A stretch of 64,000 nt of DNA. Source: Erysipelotrichaceae bacterium. GTDB taxonomy: Bacteria; Bacillota_I; Bacilli_A; Erysipelotrichales; Erysipelotrichaceae. Position 1 is the first letter of the stretch, and every line of letters begins with the position of its first letter. A program made the position numbers and the translations under genes. Of this stretch, positions 45,518-55,033 are shown piece after piece. Location of the stretch: NCBI GenBank assembly GCA_017539025.1, contig JAFYHT010000050.1, forward strand, positions 18,932-82,931, in the 5' to 3' direction. The notes beneath the pieces are model-generated. The model was not told where the DNA came from. It did no database searches and worked only from the letters and a program-made list of their open reading frames with translations.

Positions 45518-47377
45518 ATGTCCTTTCTAAACGTTTTTGTTTCTTTATTCATGTATATTATCTATGCTCACCAAACGACCCCCTGTGATGATTCTTATAT
45601 CATTGAGATCCCAAGAACAGTAGATCTGAGTGAAACACAGACTTTTCAGATCACTGTCGTTGAAAACGATCTTTTAGATAATCAGATCCTGCATATCGAT
45701 ATGCCGGATGAGTTTACTTTAAGTGACAGCCATGGAAGAGATGACATCAATGGAACGCTGTCAGGAAATCACATCACATACGGATCTGATGACCTTTCGT
45801 CCAGAACGATCAGTTGTCAGATCCCTTCTCTTCCGGCCGGAAACTGGAGTTCACAGCTTCCGATCACGATACAGATCGAAACGATCTATCCATCCAATCT
45901 CATGATCAGCGGTCCCTGTCTGAACCAGATCCTGAGACAGGTCGATCCGCATAGCATCACTTTTACAGATGAAGATACAGGGCTTCCTATGGCATATGAT
46001 GTTTCCATGGCACAGGATGAATCTGTCCTTCTCTATATCGATCATGACGATGTCATCATATCCAATCATTCACAATCACCGATCATCGTAAACGAAAACA
46101 TGGCAGAAGCTTTTTCAGAACTTTCTTCCCTGACTTCGATCGATGGCCTGGATCATCTGGATTTTTCTTCGTGCAACGATATCCATTCGATGTTTTCTCA
46201 TGATCACCTTTTGGCAGATATCAACGGATTATCTTCGATCGATACATCTTCCGTTTGTGACATGTCTTATCTGTTTGCGGACACAAGGCTTCTTACCAGC
46301 CTTGATCTGAATTCCTGGAACATGGCAAATGTTGAAGATATCTCGCACATGTTTGAAGATTCGAAAGTGACATCTCTGTCGATCAACTCCTGGAATACCG
46401 GAAATATCAGCGATATGAGCTATCTCTTCCATGATTGCAGCGAGATCACAAATATCAGGATCAGCAATTGGAATACCGCTTCCGTTATCGATATGACATC
46501 GATGTTTGAATACTGCAGCAAGCTCAAGACTCTCTCACTTGGAAGTTTCAATGTATCTTCCTGTACAAGTCTCAGAAACATGTTTGCGGGATCTACATCC
46601 CTGACCACGACCGGTACTCTGGATCTCTGGGATCTGAATTCCTGCGAAGATCTTTCCGGTATCTTTGATTCCTGCAGCAAGCTCAGGAATATCGGTGATC
46701 TTTCCTCATGGGATACCTCTTCCGTAAAAGATATGTCAAAGATGTTCAGGGGGTGCATGAAATTAAGCGGCATTGGTGATATTTCTTCCTGGGATGTAAG
46801 TAAATGTCAAAGCTTTGCGCATATGTTTGCGAATACATCTGAATTAAGTAATGTCGGTGATCTTTCCTTATGGGATATCTCCGATCAATGTGTCGATCTT
46901 TCCTATATGTTTCAGAATTCCTCTTCCCTGCTTCCATCGAGTTTTGATCTCAGCGGCTGGGATGTCTCCAACGTAACAGATATGTCTCACATGTTTGAAA
47001 ACTCACATACATTAAATACACTTGATATCTCTGACTGGGATACGGGAAATCTGATGGATATGTCTTATATGTTCGCATACAACGAAACCGGAAGCCTTTC
47101 ACCTTTGTCACAGATCACAGGTATCGATTCCATAAACACATCATCCTTAGAAAATATCTCAAATCTATTCTATGAAGATCAGTATCTCAACTGTGATCTC
47201 TCTTTATGGGATACTTCATCATTACGCGATATCTCCTACGCCTTTTATGGAACATATCGCTTTGATATCGACAAATTAAAACACTGGAACGTGTCCAGTG
47301 TTATAGATATGAGTGAAACATTCGGAGACAATGCAGGATCACTGATCTCATCGCCTGTCCCAGACTGGTATCACTGA
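45518..47377 (+). CDS. BspA-like secreted leucine-rich repeat protein (DUF285 repeats)
   Basis: 619 aa. Signal peptide (about 1-17), an N-terminal beta domain like that of the preceding protein (about 20-135), then about a dozen repeats of roughly 25 residues of the DUF285 type ('SWNTGNISDMSYLF', 'WDVSNVTDMSHMFENS', 'WDTSSLRDISYAF'). Such repeats mediate adhesion. There is no LPXTG, GW, LysM or other anchor: the protein stops at 'PVPDWYH'. AGGGGGT Shine-Dalgarno. It may be retained by a partner encoded upstream or released. Confidence 0.85.
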   Translation: MSFLNVFVSLFMYIIYAHQTTPCDDSYIIEIPRTVDLSETQTFQITVVENDLLDNQILHIDMPDEFTLSDSHGRDDINGTLSGNHITYGSDDLSSRTISCQIPSLPAGNWSSQLPITIQIETIYPSNLMISGPCLNQILRQVDPHSITFTDEDTGLPMAYDVSMAQDESVLLYIDHDDVIISNHSQSPIIVNENMAEAFSELSSLTSIDGLDHLDFSSCNDIHSMFSHDHLLADINGLSSIDTSSVCDMSYLFADTRLLTSLDLNSWNMANVEDISHMFEDSKVTSLSINSWNTGNISDMSYLFHDCSEITNIRISNWNTASVIDMTSMFEYCSKLKTLSLGSFNVSSCTSLRNMFAGSTSLTTTGTLDLWDLNSCEDLSGIFDSCSKLRNIGDLSSWDTSSVKDMSKMFRGCMKLSGIGDISSWDVSKCQSFAHMFANTSELSNVGDLSLWDISDQCVDLSYMFQNSSSLLPSSFDLSGWDVSNVTDMSHMFENSHTLNTLDISDWDTGNLMDMSYMFAYNETGSLSPLSQITGIDSINTSSLENISNLFYEDQYLNCDLSLWDTSSLRDISYAFYGTYRFDIDKLKHWNVSSVIDMSETFGDNAGSLISSPVPDWYH

Positions 47378-49200
47378 CCTGCGATATACTCGTCTACCGC
47401 ACCCTTAAGGATATTGAATGGCAGCGGGCCGTTCTTCAAAAGAGCATCGTGATAAGAGATGTAATCGAACTTATCTCCCATCGCTGCCTTAGTCTCTTCA
47501 CACAAAGTCATGAAGTTGGAAGAACCGATTCCATAGGAACAGTAGGTACCAGGCATTTCGATCAGGAAGCTTCTGAAGTATTCAGCATTATCCTTATTGA
47601 AACTGAATAATTGCGATTCTTCTTCAAAATACTTCATGATATCCTTGGCAGTCCAGCCGAAGTAGTTGACGCCGAGATCGATGATCGAATACAGGATGAA
47701 GTAGTATGCATCATCAAAATACATTGCGGCAGCCGCATATTCGCTTCCGATATCCGCAAACTGATATGCATAATACTGTGCATTGACAGCCCAGCCTTCG
47801 GTATAACCGATAAAGCCGATCGCAGAACGGAAGTTATGCGGATTGGTCTTATAGAAGTAAACGTGCTGGTAAAGATGACCGGGGAAGCCTTCATGGGAAA
47901 GCGTACCATAAGTCTCGTAACCGGGCTGCATATTATTCGGATTGGTACGGATGATGTTCTGGTTATGGTTATCGATCGGAGATGGCCAATAGTAGGCAAT
48001 GACCGTTGAAGGAGCCGTATCCGGATCGAGTTCTTCTACCGTATATTCGACATCACCCAGATCAGGAAAATACGCATTCAGATTCAGACGCAGGAATTCC
48101 AGACAGTCCTTGCCGACAAGAGACATATTGCCGTTGCCATCACTCGCTTTCTGATAATCGCTGTAGGCTTTTTCATCATAGAAGCAGGAAACATACTGTG
48201 CTTCCAGATATGAGAAGTTATCCTTGAGTTCCTGGAAAACTTCTTCCAGATCCTTGTTGTTGCTTCCTCTGAGGATATATACCAGTTCGGCATAATCCTT
48301 GTTCAGCTTGCACAAAGCATAATCGTCAGTTTTTTTCTTGCCTCTGTATTGTTCGATCGCATCAGAAACCTTCTGATAGGAAGGCAGGGCTTCTTCAAGA
48401 ACGATCTTCTTATTTTCTTCCATATATTTCTGCTTCTGATCATCACTTAAGAATTCAATATCTTCTATACGCTTGTCAAAAGAAGCGATCAGTTCATTGT
48501 CCTCGGTCTTGTTGAGAACACCTGCACAGGCATCTTTCGTATAATCGATCCATGAATCAAGCGGACCAAGTCCATCCTTGGCCTGATCATCTACATATTT
48601 CAACATATCATCGAAATAACGATCGACATCCTTCAGGCAGGTGATGTAGTCATCAACGGATTCCAGATCATAGAACGTGTAATCTGTAAAGTTAGAGATC
48701 AGATTTTCCGGAAGACAGCTGCCTGTAGAGATCGGAAAACTGTATTTGTAGTAACAAAGATCCGCAAGCGTTTCATATAAAGAATACTCCAAAGCCTCAT
48801 AGTCATACTGCTGACGATATGACAGAGAATCGAAATCAAAACTCTGCAGTTCATCCAGCTGATCCTTCATGTATTTGAAGTTTTCTTCATCAAACGCATA
48901 GCTGAGCTCACCCAGATCTACCGGTGGCTTCTCAATACCGTATTTCTTGTAATCGATGACGTTGAAATGCATCGTCATGAAATCAGATTCCATCGATTCA
49001 ACAAAGACTTTGTCTAAAAACGCATCAAACTCCTTGTTGTCGTTCGTATTGGAAACATTCTTTTTCCTGACTTCATAGTCCTTGATCATCTGGATGTATT
49101 GTTTTCCATCTGCCATGATCGGATCATCTGCAGGAACTTTTTTATTTGTGCATGCCGTAAGCATCAGCACGATCATCAGTATCTGTAATATCTTTTTCAT
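47371..49200 (-). CDS. DUF885-family peptidase lipoprotein
   Basis: 609 aa from the ATG at 49200 (AAGGTGA upstream); lipobox L-T-A-C near residue 17. The DUF885 metallopeptidase signature 'LSHEGFPGHLYQHVYF' (HExxH-like) and a later 'EGWAVNAQYYAYQ' with Glu are present. A membrane-anchored extracellular peptidase, substrate unknown. Its 3' end overlaps the convergent BspA-like gene by 7 nt. Shares a symmetrical TATAATATTA box with the divergent small gene. Confidence 0.87.
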   Translation of the reverse strand: MKKILQILMIVLMLTACTNKKVPADDPIMADGKQYIQMIKDYEVRKKNVSNTNDNKEFDAFLDKVFVESMESDFMTMHFNVIDYKKYGIEKPPVDLGELSYAFDEENFKYMKDQLDELQSFDFDSLSYRQQYDYEALEYSLYETLADLCYYKYSFPISTGSCLPENLISNFTDYTFYDLESVDDYITCLKDVDRYFDDMLKYVDDQAKDGLGPLDSWIDYTKDACAGVLNKTEDNELIASFDKRIEDIEFLSDDQKQKYMEENKKIVLEEALPSYQKVSDAIEQYRGKKKTDDYALCKLNKDYAELVYILRGSNNKDLEEVFQELKDNFSYLEAQYVSCFYDEKAYSDYQKASDGNGNMSLVGKDCLEFLRLNLNAYFPDLGDVEYTVEELDPDTAPSTVIAYYWPSPIDNHNQNIIRTNPNNMQPGYETYGTLSHEGFPGHLYQHVYFYKTNPHNFRSAIGFIGYTEGWAVNAQYYAYQFADIGSEYAAAAMYFDDAYYFILYSIIDLGVNYFGWTAKDIMKYFEEESQLFSFNKDNAEYFRSFLIEMPGTYCSYGIGSSNFMTLCEETKAAMGDKFDYISYHDALLKNGPLPFNILKGAVDEYIAGQ

Positions 49201-49234
49201 AAAAATCACCTTTTCTACCATTATAATATTAAGT

Positions 49235-49678
49235 ATGTTAACAGAAAATATGCAGCTGAGAAAAATGCTGGATTTTAAACCCGACGACATGGACATGGCC
49301 ATGCTTCCTTTGGACGTCGTCGTCTATGTCAAAGTCAGTGTCGTTTCTCTTGAAAAAGAAGACAACTACAATTTCATCCGCTATCTTTTCACATCGGGAG
49401 ACCTGAATGAATATTTCAAAGATCTGAAAGATACCGTTTTCTATGATTTTGACGGCAGGCATACTGACAAGGAAAAATTCGTAACGATCTTTGAATTGTA
49501 CTCTTTATACAACTACGCAAATGTATCGGAATACCTTAAGGAGATCCTGGAATACTACACTCATGAAGCGGATGTCCTGATCGATCTGTACACCCATGAT
49601 TCCAAAGCCTATCGGCTTTCCAATCTGGATGGGATCGTCAAACTGGAAGAAATGTCAAACGAAAAAGCAGTTCAGTGA
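49235..49678 (+). CDS. Hypothetical acidic protein (147 aa)
   Basis: Start at 49235 chosen because TATAAT (49222-49227) lies 7 nt upstream; the open frame extends further but over the divergent gene's leader. No signal or membrane segment. Content is acidic and helical, ending 'LEEMSNEKAVQ'. No family recognised. Probably leaderless. A terminator overlaps its stop. Confidence 0.65.
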   Translation: MLTENMQLRKMLDFKPDDMDMAMLPLDVVVYVKVSVVSLEKEDNYNFIRYLFTSGDLNEYFKDLKDTVFYDFDGRHTDKEKFVTIFELYSLYNYANVSEYLKEILEYYTHEADVLIDLYTHDSKAYRLSNLDGIVKLEEMSNEKAVQ

Positions 49679-49687
49679 ACTGCTTTT
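49663..49687. terminator. Bidirectional terminator
   Basis: AAAAGCAGTTC/GAACTGCTTTT around a GTG-containing loop; contains the stop of the 147-aa gene and faces the helicase gene end. Confidence 0.8.
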
Positions 49688-49688
49688 C

Positions 49689-51833
49689 TTAACTGAAATC
49701 TTCTTTCCCCTTCTTCCTGATCGAAGGATGACCCGCAAGGATCTTCTTGATCCCATGCGGAAAGGCAAATGCGATCTGAAGTACTCCGTTATCGATCCCG
49801 ATGACTACGCCTTCGCCATAGATCTTATGGATCACAGTATCGCCGTTTCGATAGAGATCATCTTTCGGTTTTTCCTTCTTCTTGTCATGAATGACCAGGT
49901 CTTCATCAAAGATACCTGATTTCTTAAATGTCGGTTTTTCATCGACATGATCGATGAATTCATCATCGATCTCCTTGATGAAACGGGAAGGCAGTTTCGC
50001 CGACTGAATGACGTAGGAGAAACTGTTGGATTCACTAAGATACAAGAGTTTCTTCGCCCTGGTATAGGCGACATAAGCCAGTCTTCTTTCTTCTTCCAGA
50101 CCCTTCTGCCCTTCTGCAAGTGTCCTTTCCGACGGGAATATGCCTTCGGAAAGCCCAATGACAAATACCACTTCAAACTCCAACCCTTTTGCGGAATGGA
50201 TAGTACACAAAGATACCGCATCTGACGTCTCTTCCGAAGCTCTGTCGGTATATAAAGAGATCATCTGCAGATACTCATCCAGTGAAGAATCCGGATAATC
50301 CTGTGCGTATTGTTTGATATCATCGAGCAGAGATTTGACGTTTTCAAGACGCTCTGTTTCGTTGTCTTTTTCCAGCATCGTCCGATATCCGGAATCATCC
50401 AGGACTTCCTGAAGCAGAAGCTCCAGGTCGCCGTTTTTCATGTCTTCTTTCCACTTTTCTACCATATGAACGAAATGGTCAAAGGTATCCCTGTTTTTCG
50501 GATAGAGACCATTTCTGATCACATCGTACATACTCATATTCTTTTCGATTGCCATTGCCTGTATGGCATCCAATGTCTTCTGTCCGATGCCTCTTCTTGG
50601 CGTATTGATGATCCTGATGAATGCCAGATCATCTCCTCTAGTGATCATGCGCAGATAGGAAAGGATGTCCTTGACTTCCATTCGCTCATAGAATCTCAAT
50701 CCGCCATAGATCACATATGGGATCCTGTTTTCGATCAGCACCTTTTCCACTTCTCTTGAAAGATAGTTGGCTCTGTATAAGACAGCCATATCGGAATAGT
50801 TGTAGCCATCACCTCTGAGCTTGATAATCTGATTGGCGACATAGTTGGCCTCACCCTGTTCTGACATGCAGGTCTTGTGGATGATCTTGCTTCCATCACC
50901 GTTTTTCGAAAACAGTTCCTTATCAACGCGGGCTTTGTTGTTCTTGATGACCGAGTTGGCACCGGAAAGGATATTATTGGTAGAACGGTAATTCTGATTC
51001 AATACGATCGTCTTGGTATCAGGAAAATCCTTATCAAAGTTCACGATGATATTGACATCGGCACCTCGCCACGTAAAGATCGTCTGATCCGGGTCACCGA
51101 CCACATAGACATGATCATGAACGCTGGAAAGCTGCTTGATCAGGAAATACTGTTCCTTGTCGACATCCTGGAACTCATCAACGTGGATGTAATGGAACTT
51201 CTTTGCCCATTTTTCCAATATAACCGGGTGCAATCTGAAAAGTCTTGTTGTAAAAAGGATCAGATCATCGAAATCCAATGCATAGAGTTTCTTTAATCTG
51301 TTGTCATAATAGGCATAGACCTTTGCCTTATTGATGAGACGTTCTTCACCATAGGTAAAATCCATCGCCTTTTCAGGATCGACACCCATGTACTTGTTGT
51401 CAGCGATGTAATCCAGCATTACGCCATATGGATATTCCTTCTTTTCGATCCCGATCTCTTTATAGGCCTCTTTCAGGATCTGGCGCTGATCATCCGCATC
51501 GACGACAGTGAAGTTTTTCGGATAATTCAAAGCTGAAATATCTTCAGACAGAATGCGCATGCACAAAGAGTGGATCGTCGAGATCCAGCACCCTGTTCCC
51601 GCATCCCCCAACATATCGTTGATCCTGGTCTTCATCTCTCTTGCCGCCTTATTGGTGAAAGTGATCGCCAGAATGTGATATGGTCTGACTTGCTTTTCTT
51701 CGATCAGATAGGCAATGCGCATCGTTAAAACGCGGGTCTTACCGGAACCGGCACCCGCGATGATACGTATGTGATCAGAATCGTCTATGACAGCCTGCTT
51801 CTGATTTTCATTTAACTGCGAAAATTTGATCAT
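49689..51833 (-). CDS. pcrA: UvrD/PcrA-type DNA helicase
   Basis: 714 aa from the ATG at 51833, 1 nt after the preceding gene's stop. SF1A motifs: 'IIAGAGSGKTRVL' (I), 'TFTNKAAREMK' (Ia), 'IHVDEFQDVDKEQY' (II), 'VGDPDQTIFTWRGAD' (III), 'LNQNYRST' (IV), 'TIHSAKGLEFEVVF' (V) and 'VAYTRAKKLLYLS' (VI). Unwinds DNA in repair and replication. C-terminal PcrA-type Tudor-like tail is present ('GDTVIHKIYGEGVVIGID'). Confidence 0.93.
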   Translation of the reverse strand: MIKFSQLNENQKQAVIDDSDHIRIIAGAGSGKTRVLTMRIAYLIEEKQVRPYHILAITFTNKAAREMKTRINDMLGDAGTGCWISTIHSLCMRILSEDISALNYPKNFTVVDADDQRQILKEAYKEIGIEKKEYPYGVMLDYIADNKYMGVDPEKAMDFTYGEERLINKAKVYAYYDNRLKKLYALDFDDLILFTTRLFRLHPVILEKWAKKFHYIHVDEFQDVDKEQYFLIKQLSSVHDHVYVVGDPDQTIFTWRGADVNIIVNFDKDFPDTKTIVLNQNYRSTNNILSGANSVIKNNKARVDKELFSKNGDGSKIIHKTCMSEQGEANYVANQIIKLRGDGYNYSDMAVLYRANYLSREVEKVLIENRIPYVIYGGLRFYERMEVKDILSYLRMITRGDDLAFIRIINTPRRGIGQKTLDAIQAMAIEKNMSMYDVIRNGLYPKNRDTFDHFVHMVEKWKEDMKNGDLELLLQEVLDDSGYRTMLEKDNETERLENVKSLLDDIKQYAQDYPDSSLDEYLQMISLYTDRASEETSDAVSLCTIHSAKGLEFEVVFVIGLSEGIFPSERTLAEGQKGLEEERRLAYVAYTRAKKLLYLSESNSFSYVIQSAKLPSRFIKEIDDEFIDHVDEKPTFKKSGIFDEDLVIHDKKKEKPKDDLYRNGDTVIHKIYGEGVVIGIDNGVLQIAFAFPHGIKKILAGHPSIRKKGKEDFS

Positions 51834-51834
51834 T

Positions 51835-52935
51835 CTAATACTTCTGTGATTTAGCCAGATAATAGTTCTTGTAGTTGACATCTCCCGTCACGTCTTTGAT
51901 GACAGTGACATATTCCGGCAGTTCAACACTTCTGCCTTCTGATGGCTGATCAATGGAAAGGATGCCCTTTCCGGTATCAAAATCAAAGACATCCAGTTTA
52001 AAGAAGACATCTTTATAGATAAAGGAATAACGCATCTTGTCGATGACATTGAGATCAGGATCGACCTGATGGATGTAGTCCTTGTACTGTCTTTCCGTCA
52101 GCACCTTGTCAACCTTGATCCTTTCGTTGGTCGAAAGATAGTTTGCCTCGGAATAAGAATACATGATATCCTCACCCCTCTGTCTGCTTCTGATACGGCG
52201 TTCATAACCGTTTTCGCCCAGAAGATAGTGCTGAACGATATGAGCGGTCGAATAGTTGGCCTCAGCGGCTATCTTATTCAGAATCTCATCATTCACTTCG
52301 ATCAGATACTTCCTGAACTTCTCGACCGGAGCACCTTCACCCAGATATTCAAAGACAGACTGGATCGCCTTGATCATCTTATCCTCGAATTCACTCTCAT
52401 TGCCGATGATGACGCGGTTTGGATGGCTCTCCCATGACATCAGCGCCATGTCATCCATCGCTCTTGCCTCTTCGATCGTCTCATAACGGGCAGCGTTGTT
52501 GGCATAGGTATAAGCCTCTTCCTTGCCCTTGGCAGCCGTGACCAGATGTACGACCATATCGTAACGCGGGTTGATGTCTTCCAGTTTCATATCAAAGTTC
52601 TTCAGGATCTCGATAAAATCTTCTTTCCCGACATAGGCCATATCATCATATAATCCTCTGTCGATGAAGATCAATACCTTATCACCGGCGATCTCCTGTG
52701 CTGCCTGATAACAGAGTTCTTCTTTCTTGAGCTGCAATGCGACACAATACTTCTGGAACTCATACATTCCCATCGTAGCCGGAGAAATGCCGCCCGAGAT
52801 CAGATCGGTCGCAGATTCGTGGTCGATGATGACCCGATATCCTCTTTCCGCAAAGACCTGCTGTGCACGGGAAGTGAAAGTGGTTTTGCCCGAACACGGG
52901 CCACCGGTAAAGACAATGCGCTTAATCGTTTTCAT
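51835..52935 (-). CDS. P-loop NTPase (AAA_28) fused to a CYTH-like domain
   Basis: 366 aa. N-terminal kinase-like NTPase (about 1-180) with Walker A 'FTGGPCSGKTTF' and 'IFIDRGLYDD'. The C-terminal half ('YERRIRSRQRGEDIMY', 'FKLDVFDFDTGKGILSIDQP') resembles a CYTH/triphosphate-tunnel fold, but the ExExK signature is not evident. A kinase-CYTH fusion recalls eukaryotic TTM1/2 proteins. Substrate unknown, possibly a nucleotide or polyphosphate. Start overlaps the NUDIX gene by 14 nt. Confidence 0.7.
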   Translation of the reverse strand: MKTIKRIVFTGGPCSGKTTFTSRAQQVFAERGYRVIIDHESATDLISGGISPATMGMYEFQKYCVALQLKKEELCYQAAQEIAGDKVLIFIDRGLYDDMAYVGKEDFIEILKNFDMKLEDINPRYDMVVHLVTAAKGKEEAYTYANNAARYETIEEARAMDDMALMSWESHPNRVIIGNESEFEDKMIKAIQSVFEYLGEGAPVEKFRKYLIEVNDEILNKIAAEANYSTAHIVQHYLLGENGYERRIRSRQRGEDIMYSYSEANYLSTNERIKVDKVLTERQYKDYIHQVDPDLNVIDKMRYSFIYKDVFFKLDVFDFDTGKGILSIDQPSEGRSVELPEYVTVIKDVTGDVNYKNYYLAKSQKY

Positions 52936-53494
52936 AAGTCTCCCTCAGCTTCTGATTCAGCTTTTTATATATGAATTCCTTAAACCATTTTTCGTTTGAT
53001 CTATCGACCGCTTCATCAAGATAAAACCAGGCAACATTGCTGTTTTCATCCTCTTTGACAAAAAGTGTTTCGTTTTCATCTGCTTCCAGAAGATAAGTCA
53101 CATTCAGATGCAGATGAGTCGGCACATAGTTGCCTTTTTTGTAATGAGAATCGACACTCAGCACTTCCAGCGAAAAGATCTCTTCACTGACAGGTTTTAC
53201 CGTTTTGACACCAGCCTCTTCCCTAACTTCCTTCATCGCAACTTCCAGGCAGTTTTCATTGCCGTCACAATGTCCGCCAAGCCATGCCCAGGAATCGTAG
53301 ATCCTGTGATAAGCCATCAGGACCTTATTTTTCTCATGATTGACTACCCAGGCAGAAGCGGTCATATGTGCCAGTTCATTGCTTCTTTCAAAGGCATCAT
53401 CATATCTTTCAAGAAAATCCAGAATGATCTTTCTGTCCTTTTCTTCCTGTATATTGTAAGGCTGATATGCTCTGATATCCTCTGCGATATTCAC
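52922..53494 (-). CDS. NUDIX hydrolase
   Basis: 190 aa starting with GTG at 53494. Nudix box 'GGHCDGNENCLEVAMKEVREEAG' spans about residues 73-95 with the REVxEExG core. TAAAAT (53501-53506) lies exactly 6 nt before the GTG and there is no Shine-Dalgarno, so this is probably a leaderless GTG-start gene. First gene of a NUDIX, NTPase-CYTH, pcrA operon; a housekeeping role in nucleotide pools is plausible. Confidence 0.88.
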   Translation of the reverse strand: MNIAEDIRAYQPYNIQEEKDRKIILDFLERYDDAFERSNELAHMTASAWVVNHEKNKVLMAYHRIYDSWAWLGGHCDGNENCLEVAMKEVREEAGVKTVKPVSEEIFSLEVLSVDSHYKKGNYVPTHLHLNVTYLLEADENETLFVKEDENSNVAWFYLDEAVDRSNEKWFKEFIYKKLNQKLRETYEND

Positions 53495-53531
53495 ATAATC
53501 ATTTTACTACAAAGGATGCTAAAATTTAGGT

Positions 53532-54395
53532 ATGATTACAAGCGAAAATTTCAAAGACTACAGGCTGCTTGATGCCGGAGACAAAGAAAAACTGGAAAGC
53601 TGGAAAGGCATCGTTTTACGCAGGCCTGATCCTATGGCGATCTGGCCGAAAAGCAGAGAAGAACTCTGGGAAAGTGCCGATGCGATGTACCACAGATCAG
53701 ACAAAGGCGGCGGCCATTGGGAATACAGACACAAGCTTCCGGAATCCTGGAATGTAAACTATAAAGATCTGACTTTCAAAGTCTCTCCGACCGGTTTCAA
53801 ACATACGGGTCTTTTCCCGGAACAGTGTGCAAACTGGGATTTCATCACGGAAATGGTTTCTCGTAAGAAAGATGCCCGTATCCTGAATCTGTTTGCCTAT
53901 ACCGGTGCAGCCACTATGGCGGCATCTGCTGCCGGAGCAGCTGAAGTCGTCCATCTCGACGCATCAAAAGGGATCAATGAATGGGCAAAAGAAAACATGA
54001 AACTCTGTCATCTGCAGGATAAGACGATCCGTTTCATCATCGATGATGCGCTGAAATTCACGGCCCGTGAGATCAGAAGAGGCAGAAAATACGACGGTAT
54101 CATCATGGACCCTCCATCCTATGGCAGAGGCCCGGATAACGAACTCTTCCGCTTTGAAGACAAGATCAATCCGCTCATCGACAACTGTATGCAGCTTCTT
54201 TCCGATGATGCGCTGTTTCTCATCGTCAATACATATACGACCGGATATTCTCCGACCGTCATGTACAATACGATGAATTCCTACAGAGAAAAATACGGAT
54301 TGAAAGGCAATGTTGTTGCCGATGAGATCGGCATTCAGATAGAAGATTCCGATATCATCCTGCCATGCGGACAGACCACAAGGTGGTACAGGTGA
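53532..54395 (+). CDS. Class I SAM-dependent RNA methyltransferase (RlmI-like)
   Basis: 287 aa. 'KHTGLFPEQCANWDFI', 'ILNLFAYTGAATMAASAAGA', 'VVHLDASKGINEWAKEN', and 'GIIMDPPSYGRGP' (DPPSY) are the marks of the RlmI/COG1092-type rRNA cytosine methyltransferases, but the protein lacks the N-terminal PUA domain. TAAAAT (53520-53525) lies 6 nt before the ATG: probably leaderless. The next gene overlaps its stop. Confidence 0.85.
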   Translation: MITSENFKDYRLLDAGDKEKLESWKGIVLRRPDPMAIWPKSREELWESADAMYHRSDKGGGHWEYRHKLPESWNVNYKDLTFKVSPTGFKHTGLFPEQCANWDFITEMVSRKKDARILNLFAYTGAATMAASAAGAAEVVHLDASKGINEWAKENMKLCHLQDKTIRFIIDDALKFTAREIRRGRKYDGIIMDPPSYGRGPDNELFRFEDKINPLIDNCMQLLSDDALFLIVNTYTTGYSPTVMYNTMNSYREKYGLKGNVVADEIGIQIEDSDIILPCGQTTRWYR

Positions 54396-55033
54396 AAGTC
54401 CTCTACGAAGACAATCACCTGCTGGTCGTAGAAAAACCGGCAAATATCCCCATGCAGGAAGATTCATCCAAAGATGAAGATCTTTTATCCATGGCAAAAG
54501 CCTATATCAAAAAGAAATATGACAAACCCGGCGATGTCTATCTGGGGCTCGTTCATCGTCTCGACAGACCGGTCGGCGGTGTCTGCGTCTTTGCCAGGAC
54601 ATCCAAAGCAGCCTCCAGGCTCAGCAGGATGATCCAGGAACACCGCTTTGAAAAACAGTATCTGGCCGTTGTAGAAGACCATCATCTGCCTGATCAGGGA
54701 CACTTTGAAGACTTTTTACTCAAAGACAGTAAGACTAATACCGTGAAAGTCGATCCAAAAGGTAAAAGAGCCATCCTTGACTATCGCGTTTTAAAAAGAA
54801 AAGATGATCTCGCTCTTGTAGAAGTCGATCTCAAGACCGGACGCTCCCATCAGATCAGAGTTCAGTTTTCTTCCCGAAATCATCCGTTATGGGGAGATCA
54901 GCGCTACAATCCTCATGCCGTTAAAGGCCAGCAGATCGCTCTTTGGTCCCACAGGATCGCCTTTGAACATCCGGTCACAAAAGAAAAGCTGGAATTCACC
55001 AGCTCGCCTGAGAGATATCCGTTTGATATCTAA
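54392..55033 (+). CDS. RluA-family pseudouridine synthase
   Basis: 213 aa starting with GTG at 54392, overlapping the methyltransferase stop (GTGA) with AGGTGG upstream. 'LVHRLDRPVGGVCVFARTS' holds the catalytic Asp; 'LKTGRSHQIRVQFSS' and 'LWGDQRYNP' are family motifs. No S4 domain. Paired with an RNA methyltransferase, so an RNA-modification operon. Target RNA unknown. Confidence 0.9.
   Translation: MKVLYEDNHLLVVEKPANIPMQEDSSKDEDLLSMAKAYIKKKYDKPGDVYLGLVHRLDRPVGGVCVFARTSKAASRLSRMIQEHRFEKQYLAVVEDHHLPDQGHFEDFLLKDSKTNTVKVDPKGKRAILDYRVLKRKDDLALVEVDLKTGRSHQIRVQFSSRNHPLWGDQRYNPHAVKGQQIALWSHRIAFEHPVTKEKLEFTSSPERYPFDI

Noticed and set aside
46200..47300. CRISPR-like or tandem DNA repeats
   Set aside because: The repetition is at protein level (DUF285 repeats of about 25 residues) with divergent codons; there are no identical repeats with spacers. 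No CRISPR array or cas gene was seen in the window.
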